DNA of 64,000 nucleotides, from contig CP142451.1 in NCBI GenBank assembly GCA_038049695.1, positions 8,616,001 to 8,680,000 of the forward strand, given 5' to 3'. This stretch comes from Cinnamomum chago. Taxonomy: Eukaryota > Streptophyta > Magnoliopsida > Laurales > Lauraceae. A program made the position numbers and the translations under genes. Below, piece after piece: positions 1 through 12,300 of this stretch. The notes beneath the pieces are model-generated. The model was not told where the DNA came from. It searched no databases and worked only from the letters and a program-made list of their open reading frames with translations. Each line of letters starts with the position of its first letter. Positions within the stretch are counted from its first letter, which is position 1.

Positions 1-1134
1 AAGTTTGTATGTTTTGATGTTTCTATGTAATGGCCTGATGGGCACTGATGGAGTTGTAAGTAGATGTTGTATTGTGAGATTTTGTGTTTTTTGTGATGCT
101 TATATGATTAAGAAAGCTGGTCTTTATTGTTGGTAGATTGGTATGATTTCATATTTTACTGGCATGTTTGTTGATTACTTTTACAATATTGTATGGATTG
201 CCCACATATGCCAACAAATTAGGATTTTTTTTTTATGGGTAACTAGGTTTTTTTTATGTGATTTTGACTGTACAAGAGCCCTTAGACTGTAATTTAATGG
301 GCAGGGGAAAAAATAACAATTTATACCAAAAGGCTTGGATTTTAAGGACAAAGTGCCCTTTTTGGTATCCCATAAACTCAAATATCTGGAACTGTGTTGT
401 TACCCAGATTATATCAATGCAACTCTAATTACTAGAAACTCCATATTCACAAATTCAGTAGTAGCCTGAACTCCAAGTCTAACAGAAGAAGATGATTAAG
501 AACAAAAAGATAGAATCCTCTTTTAGATGAAGTTACCAATTAAACTATAATTTCATATTCTGTTTCTTTGAAAATATGATGTTTTTCGTAAATCTATCCT
601 TACATATGATATTGTGTTCCATACAGTACCAGTAAATTGTTTACCTAACATGTCATTGATTCAATATTTTAAGTTTTGATTAGCTCTTCTAGCACATCTT
701 TGATGAAATTGAGTTTTCATTTTGATCAATATAACTGTATTTGCAACTGCAACTTTTAGAGTGACTAAGTTGGAAAGTGACCAGTTTTGGCTAACTTAGG
801 AAAAAAAAAAAAAAAAAAAAACATTTTATGCTAACTTTGTTTAAACTTTCTTTAGTTATCTACTTTTTTTTTTACAATTACACACTAGTTGTTTTGTGCT
901 ACTTGTGTCCTATTATAAAGTATTTATTTTTATTTGATTTTTTTTTCTTTTCTGTTTTTAAGTTGTATTCCTAAGAACCCTATAGTATCGGGGAGATCAT
1001 GTAAAGAAGGGATCCAACATATCTATAACTGCATATAAGAAAAGTCATGTTTTATGAGACAATTTGAACACCAAAGAGTCTGTATCTTCTCGGATTGATC
1101 ATTTTGTATAAGAGATTAACAATAAAGTTTGAGG
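1..1134. other. AT-rich sequence with no recognised gene
   Basis: I see no exon with coding character. Short open frames here match no family I know. There are A- and T-runs near 790-820 and 865-875. A short stretch near 880-925 resembles part of SPPL intron 3 (about 8690-8722) and may be a shared dispersed repeat. No function is assigned. Confidence 0.5.
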
Positions 1135-1560
1135 AATATGCAAATTAGAGTTTGCATCTTCAAAGTTTCTTAATAAGAGTTATAGATTTCCTAATTAGAG
1201 AATCTTTTTCACTCTTTATTACTTCTTAATTAACCTTTGTTTCATTTTTTTTTTTTTTTTTTTGCTGTCAGAGGGTTCCAACCCTTTGGGCTGGACTAAT
1301 CCCTCCGGGCCCAGAGGGAAGCCGGGTAAATCCCTTGTAGCCCTAGTGTGGTAGCGGAGTTTCGAACCCACAACCTCCGGGAGCAAACCGTGGTCCTAGG
1401 CCAACTAAGCTACCCACAACCTCCGGGAGCAAATCGTGGTCCTAGGCCAATATGCAAATTAGAGTTTGCATCTTCAAAGTTTCTTAATAAGAGTTATAGA
1501 TTTCCTAATTAGAGAATCTTTTTCACTCGTTATTACTTCTTAATTAACCTTTGTTTCATT
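1135..1560. repeat. 112-bp direct repeats flanking the SINE
   Basis: The copy at 1135-1246 and the copy at 1449-1560 are each 112 bp and differ at one base by my reading (near 1215 versus 1529). They lie directly on both sides of the SINE, where a target-site duplication would be. Normal SINE duplications are about 8-20 bp. Either the insertion used an exceptionally wide stagger, or a local duplication surrounds the SINE. Confidence 0.8.
1247..1448 (-). mobile_element. tRNA-derived SINE
   Basis: Read on the minus strand, the element starts with a tRNA-like head. It has a box A-like TAGCTTAGTTGG (1401-1412) and a box B-like GGTTCGAAACT (1359-1369), then a tRNA-unrelated body, and ends in a poly-A tail seen as the T-run near 1245-1263. 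This is the layout of plant SINEs, which are transcribed by RNA polymerase III and moved by LINE proteins. The head contains a 46-bp internal tandem duplication (1367-1412, and a 38-bp partial copy 1413-1450 with one mismatch), so the 5' end is doubled. It lies between unusually long direct repeats, described separately. Confidence 0.75.
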
Positions 1561-1591
1561 TATTGTTTGAACACTATGATAATTACACAAG

Positions 1592-1930
1592 TAAGGATGT
1601 AAACGGGTCGGTTCTAGTTCAGGTCCATGCTAGACTCAGAGCTGGAACTGTTTAATGAGAAGATAAAATTGAAATCGTTAATGAGATGATGAAAAAATAT
1701 TGGTTTTTAGGAGATATTATTTAAAATTGAGGTAATATGTTGAGCCCGGTTCTAAACCAAGGTGAAACCGGATCCAGACCCGTTTAGGCCCGGGGTAAAA
1801 AAAAAAAAAAAAAGACTTGGACTTGGATCCATTTACTTATCGGAGCCTAAATAATTAACGATAAAAAATCGGTTTTTAACGGATCAGAACCTCCGGATAA
1901 TCAAAGAACGATGGACCATTTACATCCCTG
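1592..1930. mobile_element. Small hAT-type element (MITE)
   Basis: The ends form an imperfect inverted repeat: left TAAGGATGTAAACGGG, right (reverse complement) CAGGGATGTAAATGG. The flanking 8-mers are TACACAAG and GACATAAG, 6 of 8 matching, which fits a decayed 8-bp hAT target duplication. The inside has GGTTC/GGACC-rich sub-terminal stretches and no transposase. Non-autonomous element. Confidence 0.65.
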
Positions 1931-1938
1931 GACATAAG

Positions 1939-2625
1939 ATGAGAATTCGAAGGAAGTCTATGTAAATAAAAAATGAAAAGAATTCATAAGCTTGCAACAA
2001 TCGAACAGTATTGCTGTTATCGTCATTCACGCCCTCTTCATCATCAAACAAACTTAGTTTTTTTATATTTCATGCAAAATAAATATGAATTTACATATCC
2101 TAGAATTTCCAGATTAGTGGGATTTTTATGCTATGAACATCTACTATGTGGCGCGGAAGATGTGTTTCTTGTTCTTTCTTTATCACCACATTGGGCTTCA
2201 GTTTTTTTTTTTAATGGTCATTGGGCTTCACCTATGGACCCAATGATACAGCCCCAAACCCAGGATGGAAGATTATGTAATATTTTTTTCTAACAAAGAG
2301 CCCACTTGATAAGAGGTTACAGTGGTACAAGGATTAATTATTGGCCAAGCCAAGCCCATTTAGCAATCGAGCCATTAGGCTTGGGTTCAAACTTCATGTT
2401 TCAAAGCTAGGCATTTTTAAAGTTAAGCCCACATACAGCTTTATTTGGCTATTTTGAATTGATTATTTTTCCAATTTGAATCAGCCAGAAAATGGCAAAG
2501 GGCTAATCCTGCAAAGAAGAAGAACAAGATTGCCTTTGTGAGTGAGATAAATACATATCATTGACACAATTAAGCACTGTTTCTAGGGAAAGAAATCCCT
2601 CTAGTTGCCATATAAATCCTTATGC
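1939..2625. other. Non-coding stretch, nothing recognised
   Basis: An open frame at 1973-2293 has low-complexity composition and no family resemblance. I see no splice-supported exon, RNA gene or bounded repeat here. Confidence 0.4.
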
Positions 2626-2633
2626 ATTGGAAT

Positions 2634-3135
2634 TAAGGTTGCAAACGGTATTATTTCGGGTCAAAATTGTACCGGATTTGTTTCTAAATAACGGTTTCAG
2701 TTTTGACTGAGAACCTGTTTTGTTGGCTCCAGACCCGGTACCGATAGAAATACCCATAATCAGATCCACCTAGAGAGCTTGATCTAGTTCAAAAGTTTGT
2801 TCTAACTTCTATTCAATTTTTTCTTAAAATAAGTATATCATTTAACTTATAACAGTGCATCAAGTATGCTACTTTCTTCATTATACATAAAAATAAAAAT
2901 AAAAGTTTATTTTAAGGTACAATTTGTAATATTAAATACTTATATACCAGGTCCCAAGTCCACAAGTTGGAACCTATATGGACTTTTAACTAGACACATT
3001 TATCAATTGGAACCTAAATTAGGTTCTAGACCTGGACCCGTTTATGAATTGAAATCTAAAATAGGTTTCACGTCCCCTTTTTTCGAGTCGGAACTTTCGG
3101 GTAATCGGGAAATCAGATACCTATTTGCAACCCTA
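2634..3135. mobile_element. hAT-type element (MITE), 502 bp
   Basis: The left end TAAGGTTGCAAAC and the right end (reverse complement TAGGGTTGCAAAT) form a terminal inverted repeat. The flanks ATTGGAAT (2626-2633) and ATTAGAAT (3136-3143) agree at 7 of 8 bases, giving an 8-bp target duplication. The inside carries many GGAACC/GGTTCC/GGACCC words and no transposase. It has the same general architecture as the element at 1592-1930. Confidence 0.75.
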
Positions 3136-3440
3136 ATTAGAATTGAACTTTTCAATTCAGATAACTGACTCACGTGAGTTTAATCAAAATTTTCCTCATT
3201 TGATGTAGTCTACAAATTGGAATATCTTTTCTGGGGAAAAATAATCCAGCCAGGCCTATGGTAACATAAATACAAATACAGTTCATTTTATGAATTTACG
3301 TTCAATGAGCAGCATTTGTAAGTTTCCATTTACACGACCATCTTCATCACTGACATATAATGATAATTAATGGGCAAGGCAAAACAGGTAAACACAAACA
3401 AGATTGCACGGATGATTAACGATTAAGCAGGATAAAATAA

Positions 3441-4531
3441 GAGTGCTTCTATTGGCACATAAAATTTTACTTTTCAAACACAAAGAATATATCTTTTTTT
3501 TTTTACATTCTTGCATTTTCATGAAATGACCATAATATCCATTTTCCCACAAAAACTCAAAACTCATTATCTTTTCACACACAAGCTCATCTTCTTCTTC
3601 TCTCACCCATCTCATTCTCCACTTCTCACTCTCCACTTTCTCCATCTTCCTTGGGCAACTCATCTTCACTCACATTCCTCAATTTTCTAGTGCAATGAAT
3701 TAAGAAAACAATAATCAAATGGTGCCTTTAAATAAAAGTAGCAGTGGAAATGTCTGTTTCTTAGTCGCCTGAAACGAGTTTTAAGTTCCCGAAATGTACG
3801 GTTTTTCAGGGCCGAACAGTCGCCTAAAACGAATTTTAGGTTCCCGAAATGTATGGTATTTCAGGGCCGAACAAATAGCATATGTTCGGACCTATAGTTC
3901 CGAACATAATGCATATGTTCGGACCTATAGTTCCAAATATATGTCATTTGTTCGAACCTTTTATAACCGAACAGTGATATTTGATCTGAGTGTCCGAACA
4001 CTATTTTTTTATTCGGATACTCATGTCCGAACACGTATAGTATGTTCGGTCACTTAGAAACCTAACCGAGTCGCGATTTTTTGGTTAAAAACCTTTTGCG
4101 ATGATGGATAAAATGCAACCCAAATGCATGAAAAAAATACTTACATTGTTTGTAGAAACTTACATTGAATGAGAATCTATCCCCATAATAAGTTTTCATG
4201 GAAAAAAAGGCAATCTAAGATGAAAAAAATGGTAAAGAAGAGACAGGGAAGAAAAATAAATGGTAATGTTTGAGGGATCCATTTACCTTTAGAAGAGGAG
4301 ATGGTGGAGAGGATTGAGAACGCCGGAAGAACCGAGTCGCGGGTGATGTGGAGAAAGGGATGAAGATGTGTGCAGGAAGAGTAAGGGAAATGGAGGGATG
4401 GGTAGTTTAGGAATTTTTTTTGTGTGAAAATAATTAATGTTATTTTTATATTATAGGAATGTCTGTAGAGAGAATTTATATAGAAAAAGTTAAAATCCGT
4501 GTGCCAGTAGAAATTCCTAAAATAAGCACTC
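3441..4531. mobile_element. Mutator-like fold-back element
   Basis: The left arm (about 3441-3640) and the right arm (about 4330-4531, reverse complement) share their outer ends (GAGTGCTT, then TGGCACA) and a run of similar motifs inward, including CT-rich tracts. This gives imperfect inverted repeats of roughly 180-200 bp. The flanking 9-mers are only weakly alike (6 of 9), so the target duplication is uncertain. Long inverted repeats are typical of Mutator-like elements. The centre holds the array at 3763-4057 and no transposase. Confidence 0.5.
3763..4057. repeat. TTCGGA/TCCGAA-rich minisatellite
   Basis: Two 55-bp units (3763-3817, 3818-3872), each with TTCCCGAAATGTA and CAGGGCCGAAC, are followed by two 33-bp units (from 3879 and from 3912). 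The 33-bp units contain the dyad TGTTCGGA-CCTATAG-TTCCGAACA. Further degenerate TTCGGA/TCCGAA words continue to about 4057. It lies inside the fold-back element. Confidence 0.75.
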
Positions 4532-5355
4532 AAAGAAGAAGAAGAATAATAAAACTCATAACCACTTTCAGAGAATTCCATTGCCCCAGTCACGTCCAGC
4601 CACTATTGGGTCCCATGTGATGCATCACTTCTAAAGAAGGAGTCATTTGTTTACGGCTATTTATGCATGTAAATACTACGTGCCTAAGAACGTTATTGAT
4701 ATATACGTTGTTTGTGATCTGCATGAGTAAATTAGGTGGTGTGAAAATGTGTATATATAAATGGATAGGTTGTGATATCAAAATCTGTTGTTAATTTTTT
4801 TTATTTTTTGCAACTCCTGGACTATAAATTTTTAATCTAGATTGTTATATATTTTTAATTATCCCATTGGACACTAAATTGTTTAGCATCATGTCTTATA
4901 AATTTGAATATCTTGAAATACATATTACTATTAAGAATTTCTTAATTTGAAAATAATGCTTTCTAACAAACATGATAATTTATATCGTATATGTAAATCT
5001 TATATAGGGATTTTATATGGTTTAAATCCTCTTACACTTGAACTTCACTGAATAATAACAAAAGACACCAAAATGGAGGTACATTGTTGACTTTAGTCAA
5101 CCATTTTGTCTTGACTGTTTTGCCCAAAATCCTATTTGTTTGGCCACTTTACTAGTGAGGTAGAGCCTCCTTTCACCGATAAGAAAATATTAGGGGTCAT
5201 ATCAAAAGTATAAAAATTTAAAATTCCTCCCTTAATTTTCAAAAAAAGTGAAAAAACAACATCTAGATGCTGTCTACTTTTTACCCAAAAAGTTAAAAAG
5301 TTTCGTCATCAAGCCACTGAAAATAAGATTTCATCATATATAATCAGACCCTTTA
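4532..5355. other. AT-rich non-coding stretch
   Basis: I see no gene, RNA or clearly bounded repeat. A TATATAAA stretch near 4753 has no open frame next to it that I can support. Confidence 0.4.
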
Positions 5356-5724
5356 AAAGCGACTCCAACAGACACTTCAAAATGGCCATGTCAGCATCCA
5401 ACAACTCTATTTGACACATAAGATTGTCTTCAACAAATACTTCATATCCTACATGGCATTTGAAGTATGTAATGGTAATTGGTATGCCAATTTTGGCATA
5501 CCATAAAGCATACTTTTATTTTTTATTTTGAATAAAATAATGGTGAGGGCCCACTTGCATTTGAATTTTTTTGTGCAAATATTTATTTCGAATAAAATAA
5601 TGATCATGGGCCCGCTTGCATTTGCATTTGACATCTCTCTTGGAGTTGCCAAGTTACATATGTTACGCCAATTTTCATTTTTTAAAAGGCATATCCAAAT
5701 TTAAAGTATCTCTTGGAGATGCTC
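5356..5724. mobile_element. Tourist-like or related MITE
   Basis: The ends are inverted: AAGCGACTCCAACAGACACT on the left, and on the right the reverse complement GAGCATCTCCAAGAGATACT. This resembles the common plant family whose ends read GAGCATCTCCAACAG. The flanks TTA and TAA suggest a decayed 3-bp duplication. Two further related stretches inside (near 5480 and 5610) give it internal repetition. No coding capacity. Confidence 0.5.
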
Positions 5725-6054
5725 TAATATTATTTTCTCTCTTGAATATTCACTTCACTTCACTTCATTTAACCCTATAAGTATTTTTACCAAACAAAAA
5801 TACCACGACTCACTGTATAATGGGATTTTCCAAGTAGGACATTTTAATTTAAGTGAAATTTACGACAAAAATTTGACATGTTGTGGATTTGTTTTTTAAA
5901 ACAATGTGATTACTTGTCCCATGGCAATTTGCAATTGCCACTGTTTATTTTCAAGAATTTCAAGATTTCAAATAGCTAAAAAGTCCCAAATAACAATAAA
6001 TCAAAAAGATGCTATTCAATGAAGCCACGTAAAGTTTATAACAACTCCTAACAT

Positions 6055-6341
6055 TTATATCTGGTTATTGTTCTGATTATACTTTCTTGTACGGCCACTG
6101 ACTTTTACCGCCAATAGCCGGTAACGCGGACCAATAGCGACAGATTCCTGCAGCATCCCTTGTGCTGGCCAAGCAAACGCGAACTCACACAAATCACATG
6201 CCAAGACTCTCCCCTTTCTGAGGGTTCTCAAACCGAAGAAAAAACCCCGCACGAGAAAGACGACTTTTAAATCATCTCTATCGTTTTCACCGATTTCCCT
6301 TTCTTCTTCTAGTTCTCGTTCGCCTTTGATTTTGGGAATTC
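6055..6341 (+). promoter_or_regulatory. Proximal promoter and 5' UTR of the SPPL gene
   Basis: Two CCAAT boxes lie at 6111-6115 and 6131-6135, within the 230 bp upstream of the start codon. There is no convincing TATA box. From about 6250 the sequence becomes pyrimidine-rich (TTTCCCTTTCTTCTTCT), as plant 5' UTRs often are. The transcription start cannot be placed from sequence alone. Confidence 0.45.
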
Positions 6342-9300
6342 ATGGATTTGTGCAAGTGGTCTTGTTGGTTGCTTCTTGCTGTCGTGATCTTGAGTGCTGG
6401 TCTTGTCGAAGGAGGCGACATCGTTCATGATGACGAGGATGCTCCCAAGCGGCCCGGATGTGAAAATAACTTCGTTCTGGTAGTATTCCTACGTCTTGAG
6501 ATTTTTCTCGTTTTCTGATTGGATTTCGAGGAAAGGTGGAGAGTATGAGGTTTTGATGATATTGTGGATTTGATTCCATCTCTCTAATCTGTGGTTCAAT
6601 TTTGAGTGGATTTTGTCACGACCCAGTTTTTTTGTTTTCGTGAAATTTCAATTGGGGGTTTGGGTTTTGTTTTAGAGTAAGTTCTGTTTTAGAAAATGGA
6701 AGAGGTAGGGTTTGGATAGAGGAGAAATTTAGGAAAAGTTGGTTTTTTTTTTTTTTTTTGGAACTATGTGCATCTCTCTGTTGAAAATTTATGGAGTTCA
6801 GTTCCTGTTCTTGTGAGTTTGAAGTTGGGTATTTGGATTTGCTGTTTAGAATATTCGGGTTAATTTTGGAAAAAGGCAAGATGGAGGTAATTGGGTAAAG
6901 GTGAAGTTTTGATGAATTTCTGAGGCCCTTTGTTTTGGGATTGCTTTCTCTCTCTTTTGCTATTATGTGATTGTGTATCTTTTCTGTTTTCAATTGTCTT
7001 TTGTGCTGTTTGTCCTTGTTGTGTGCTGTTGCCTTCATCCAAGGGGATGCCTATTAAAGCTCAATTTTGATGGAGTGAAAATAAGGAGATGAATAGAGCT
7101 GGAGTTGGAGGCCTTGTTCTAGATGGGGGAGGGTCTTGTGTTAAGAGATTGTTCTGGATGGCTATTCCTCCACTCTTTGTTGTTTGATGAGTTGATCATT
7201 GATATTTGACATGTTGGAGGATGTTCTTACTGCATGATGCGGCCAAATGGATAATTGCCCTTTGTCATGGGCCCATCGGTGCAATTTGCGTGAGCAGGGT
7301 TTGGGTTGTTTTTTTGTTTTTGTGTGTGTTGGGGGGCTGGTCCCGCCTTGTGGCCGGTTGGAATGGGAGCTCCTGCATCCTGCCACTTGTAGGAGAATAT
7401 TTTTCTTGACATGTTAATTAGTATTACTGTTTTTGTATTGGTAAGATGACTTGAACCCATAACCTCAAGGTTGCAATAGCAAGCATCTTTCACTGTGCCA
7501 TGGGCTCTTGTTTATCATGTGTATCTAACTGCATATCTAGTAATCTTTCAAGCAAAAAATAGTAGGTATAAACAATTCTTGTATTTTTTTACTATAACTA
7601 TAGCTATCATTTAAAAAAAGAATGATTTCAGAGATTTCCAATTTCTATTTGGATGACTTACAAATTAGGGTATAATGTTTTTTCTTCCTTTTTGTTCGCA
7701 TTATATTGATAGAAAACTATTTTTTTGCTTTCCATTCATTACACTTTGTCCTTTCTTATTTGCTGATGAGTACTTACTATTGTTTGCTAGGTGAAAGTCC
7801 AAACCTGGATAAATGACACAGAAGGTGCTGAATTTGTTGGTGTTGGTGCTCGGTTCGGCACCTTGATGGCATCAAAGGAGAAACACGCCAACAGAACTAG
7901 GCTTTCCCTATCAGACCCTTCTGATTGTTGCAAAACACCCAAGAATGAGGTTTCTTATTATCATCCTTTCTCTCTTTAATGGGCTGTAACTTTTCTTTTT
8001 TATATCATAGTTTTAAATGAGAGTATTCATATCATTTCATTAGCTTGATGGACTTGTCGTCCTGGTACATCGGGGTAACTGCACATTTACAACAAAAGCC
8101 CGTGTTGCACAAGCTGCTGGTGCTGCAGCGGTCCTCGTTATAAATAATCAGAAAGGTATGGATGCCTTCTTTATATTCCTTTTTAACATCCACTGATCCA
8201 CGTTATGTCTCTGAACTTTATCATTTTCATGCAATAGAAATGAAAAGAATTGGAGAACAAATGAGGAAGTAACAAGAAGACCAAAAGATGTTCGCTGTAA
8301 TATAAGTAGGGTTCACTCCCATATTAAACTAGTACTAAACTTAAAATGATTAAAAGCACCTTTAGTGAAAAGAAAATAAAAGAAAAAAAAAAATCTTCCG
8401 CTTTATAGTCCCAGTTCATGTAGAGCATCGTAAGGAAGTGAAAAAGATATTTGGCCCAAAATAAATGATTCCGAATGAAGTACTTTTAGTGAGAATGACA
8501 GAAATTTGATATTAAGTAGGAATGTTCACAGAAGAGGCTTCCATGTTCTTGTTACATAGATTGCATCCTTTAGTTGTTGGTTCTCATGATTAATAGTTTC
8601 CAGTTCTTTGATGTAAAAAACATTTGATTGTAATTTGTTTGTAGTTTCTTTAGCTATTTAGTTTTTATTTACTTTTACAGTTTTACATGCTAACTGTCGT
8701 TTTGTGCTGCTCGTGTCCTAGTGGAAAATGAAATTTTCATATTATTATTTAGCTTTGCTCTATTCACTAAAGCTACTTTTCTGTTTGTATCCTGCAGAAC
8801 TGTACAAGATGGTTTGCGGCGCTAATCAAACAAACCCAAATATAAACATACCTGCTGTTATGCTTCCGAAGGATGCAGGGGAAAGCTTGGAAAAAAGCAT
8901 AAATAATGGTGATTTAGGCAAGTTCTTCTTAGCCCACATAACGTCTTGGCCTAATCAATCTTCCTTTTGCATAAGAAGTTCTCACTGCATGATTGGTTTA
9001 CAATAACTCATAGTCTCTTGGTGTTGATGTTTCTGTGGCATGATCCTTCTTCAATCTAGTGTTACCTTCTTTAAGCATAAGCTGAGGGAACCGAAGATAC
9101 AGGACTGCTTAGCCGGCTTATGTGTGAAGACTTAAGTTTGACGTTTCCGTTTGAGAAATGCAGATGTCTGATCTAGCATTTTATAGGTGGGCCCAGCTAT
9201 ACTGCCTGGCAATTGGCTTATTGATAGCTGAGCCCCAGCTGTACTGCTTGGGCAAACCAGCAGTGCCATTTCTTTTGACCAAGCATGATATACTTTTTTT

Positions 9301-12300
9301 GCAGTTACATCCTTATGTATATTATCACTCATATGGATCAAAACGCACTAGAATGAATCCAGAAACCCATGATTCCTGAGATATTCACAATTTTGTTTCT
9401 AATAGATGATTAAGGGACTTAAAATAAAAACTTCAATCATTTAAAAAGAATGAGTGACTATGGCTTAGTTTCTATAGAAGACTATTCTACAAACATTTAC
9501 AGAAAAGGCTATGTAGTGTAAAAGATGTACATGTATGACAAAATACTCCAATCTCAAGACTGAAAAGGGGCACCCTTTCGCAGAATTCTCTCCGATCATC
9601 ATGCCCTTTGTCGCCATCAGATCACAATGATTATGAAGCCAAATTTGACTCCTCAATTTAATTGGTTAAGCTATGCTGTACAAGTGGGATGTAAGGTTTG
9701 AGAGTCCATACAATTGATCCAGTGGCCCCATTGTGGATGGACATCCTCCAAAAATCTACTTAATGAGATGATAGTGAACCTTCTTCTGCTGGCCATAAAA
9801 TAAATGATATGATCCCAGATCTTTGAAATAGGCAAACATTTCATACTCCATGTTATCCAATTCTTTCAAATGTATAAACTGTGTCCATCTGTATTCATGG
9901 CATCTCCCTTTTGTATCCATCATGTGTTTGGGAATTGTTGGATGGGGGCTGCAAAGGCCTTCAGGGCTTAGATGCCAGACTGTTACCAAGTACTGTGCTT
10001 GGTAGTACTCCCAAGTTCTGGATTGGCTGTTGAATGTTGGAAACATTGAGCTCTCTTTTGAGTTCTTTTACTTGATGTTATCTTTGTATTTCTATTAATT
10101 TGAATTGGGGTGTTTAGATATGCTGAATTTAAACTGGTTTTAATGTTTTCATAGAACGGATTTACCCTTAAACCTCTGCATTGGGGTGGTAAGGACAACC
10201 AAATGCCCTTCTTTAGACTTTTCTTTTGCAAAATTTTCAAACATGGTTGCAAATTCCGTCTTATTCATATTCATGTGCTATTTTCCCTATTCTCAATTGC
10301 AATTTGGGAGCATTCAAATGATTAGTAGTTTTTGCTCTTGCTTTGTAGTTACAAGATTCTAATGCTCTAAAAAAATTCCAGTTGCAGTGCAACTATACTC
10401 TCCAGAACGTCCGCTTGTGGACACAGCAGAAGTGTTTTTGTGGCTTATGGCAGTTGGAACCATCTTGTGTGCGTCTTATTGGTCTGCATGGAGTGCCAAA
10501 GAAGCAATGATTGAACATGACAAGTTACTAAAGGTTGTGATTTATTCTTTTTCTTTTTCATTAAATACTGAGCCAATCTTATTTTGCAGTTGCCATGTTA
10601 GTGTTGTTGGTATTCAAATGGGTTCGCTATGTGCCACTGTAGGTCCACTTATTAATTAGACAAAAAATCCTGGTACACCTGGCTTGGTCTAATCTGCATT
10701 TTGTACATCGACCCTGCATCCAGTATTGGGCCAGGTCTCAATAGAAAATCAGTTTTCAAAACTGGGCTCACCCTACCTAAAATAGGTCCAAGGCTCCAAG
10801 CCATGCCCACTGCAGTTAGAGATTTGAGCCCGCCTGATATGTGAGGAACCAGCTTGGCCAATTGCAAGTAATATGTGTTACAGATTGTGAATCTTGCACG
10901 TATAATTTCACAGTTTGATATACCAGATTTATTTTATAATTGTAGGATGCCCCAGACGATTTTCTCAATATGGAGAACACAGGTTCTAGTGGCGTGGTGG
11001 ACATCAACACAACATCTGCAATCTTATTTGTTGTGATTGCATCATGCTTCTTAATTGTGCTTTATAAACTTATGTCCTTCTGGTTTGTGGAGCTTTTAGT
11101 GGTTCTATTTTGCATTGGAGGCGTGGAGGTGCGTTTTCCTTCTTTCATTTTTTTTATTTTTTCACTTATATTTTTCTTTTCATTTTGTTGAAAGTTCTTT
11201 CTGCGCTTCCTGTATTCATTTTTTAGGACGGTTATGTGCTTCATTCTGACAAACTCAAGACAACTCACGAATGGAACTTGAAATAGCATAAAGCTATGAG
11301 ATTGTATTATCATTGCTTGTCTTCCTTTGGAGAATGAGCCTCAATATATAGAGTATTACATGCCTTAATCAAGGCTCTAAGTTAGGAAACCAATCTAATT
11401 ACATCAATTATGTTCTAAGTTAGGAAACCAATCTAATTAAGATAATATGTAGAACTGCGTAATCTTTGACCCAATCAAACCACGTAAGACAACATGCTGA
11501 ATTGGACCTAAATATGGGCCTTGGGCTTGTTTAACACCCCCTCTCAAATTGATGCGGGAGAATCAACAAGCATCAATTTGCCGACCAAGAATTGATGGCG
11601 TGGTCGTGGAAGGCCTTTGGTGAGAATATCAGCAATTTGAAGTTTAGTGGAGACATGCGGAAAGTTGATGACATCACGTTTAAGCTCATCACGTATGAAG
11701 TGACAATCAACCTCGATGTGTTTAGCGCGTTCATGAAAAATCGGATTTTCAGTAATCCGAATTGCACTTGTATTATCTGTATAGAGGGGGGTAGCTCATT
11801 CTGCTGAAAAACCAATATCAAAGAGCAAACCTCGGAACCAAAGAATTTTGGAGCATGCAACAGACATGGCTCGGTAATTTAGCCTCGGTAGAGGATTTGG
11901 AAACTTTTTCATGTTTCTTGCATTTCCAGGAAATCAGACTATCACCCAAAAAACATGCACCAGCCTGTTGTCGATCTACGCGTATCCGGATAGCCAGCCC
12001 AATCAGCGTCTGAATAAGCTTTGAGAGATAGTTGATTGTTAGATGAAAAAAACAACCCACGAGTCCGTGTGCGAATAAGATACCGAATGATGCGGTGAAT
12101 AGCAGTCATATGAAGGTGACGGGGAGCAGTCATGAACTGACTCATTAGGTTGACCGCATAGGAGATATCAGGATTAGTGATTGTGAGGTAGATCAAGCTA
12201 CCCACTAACTGGCGATAGGTTGTAGGATCTGGAAGAAGGTCACCCTCCTCTTTACTGAGTTTGACATTCAGTTTGACTGACATATCTACGGGAGCTGAAG

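Noticed and set aside
1973-2293. 106-codon open frame on the + strand
   Set aside because: No recognisable domain, low-complexity composition, no splice or promoter support, and it lies between small transposons.
7448-7500. Possible tRNA gene on the minus strand
   Set aside because: Box motifs are present, but the arms do not pair into a complete cloverleaf by eye. A SINE head explains it better.
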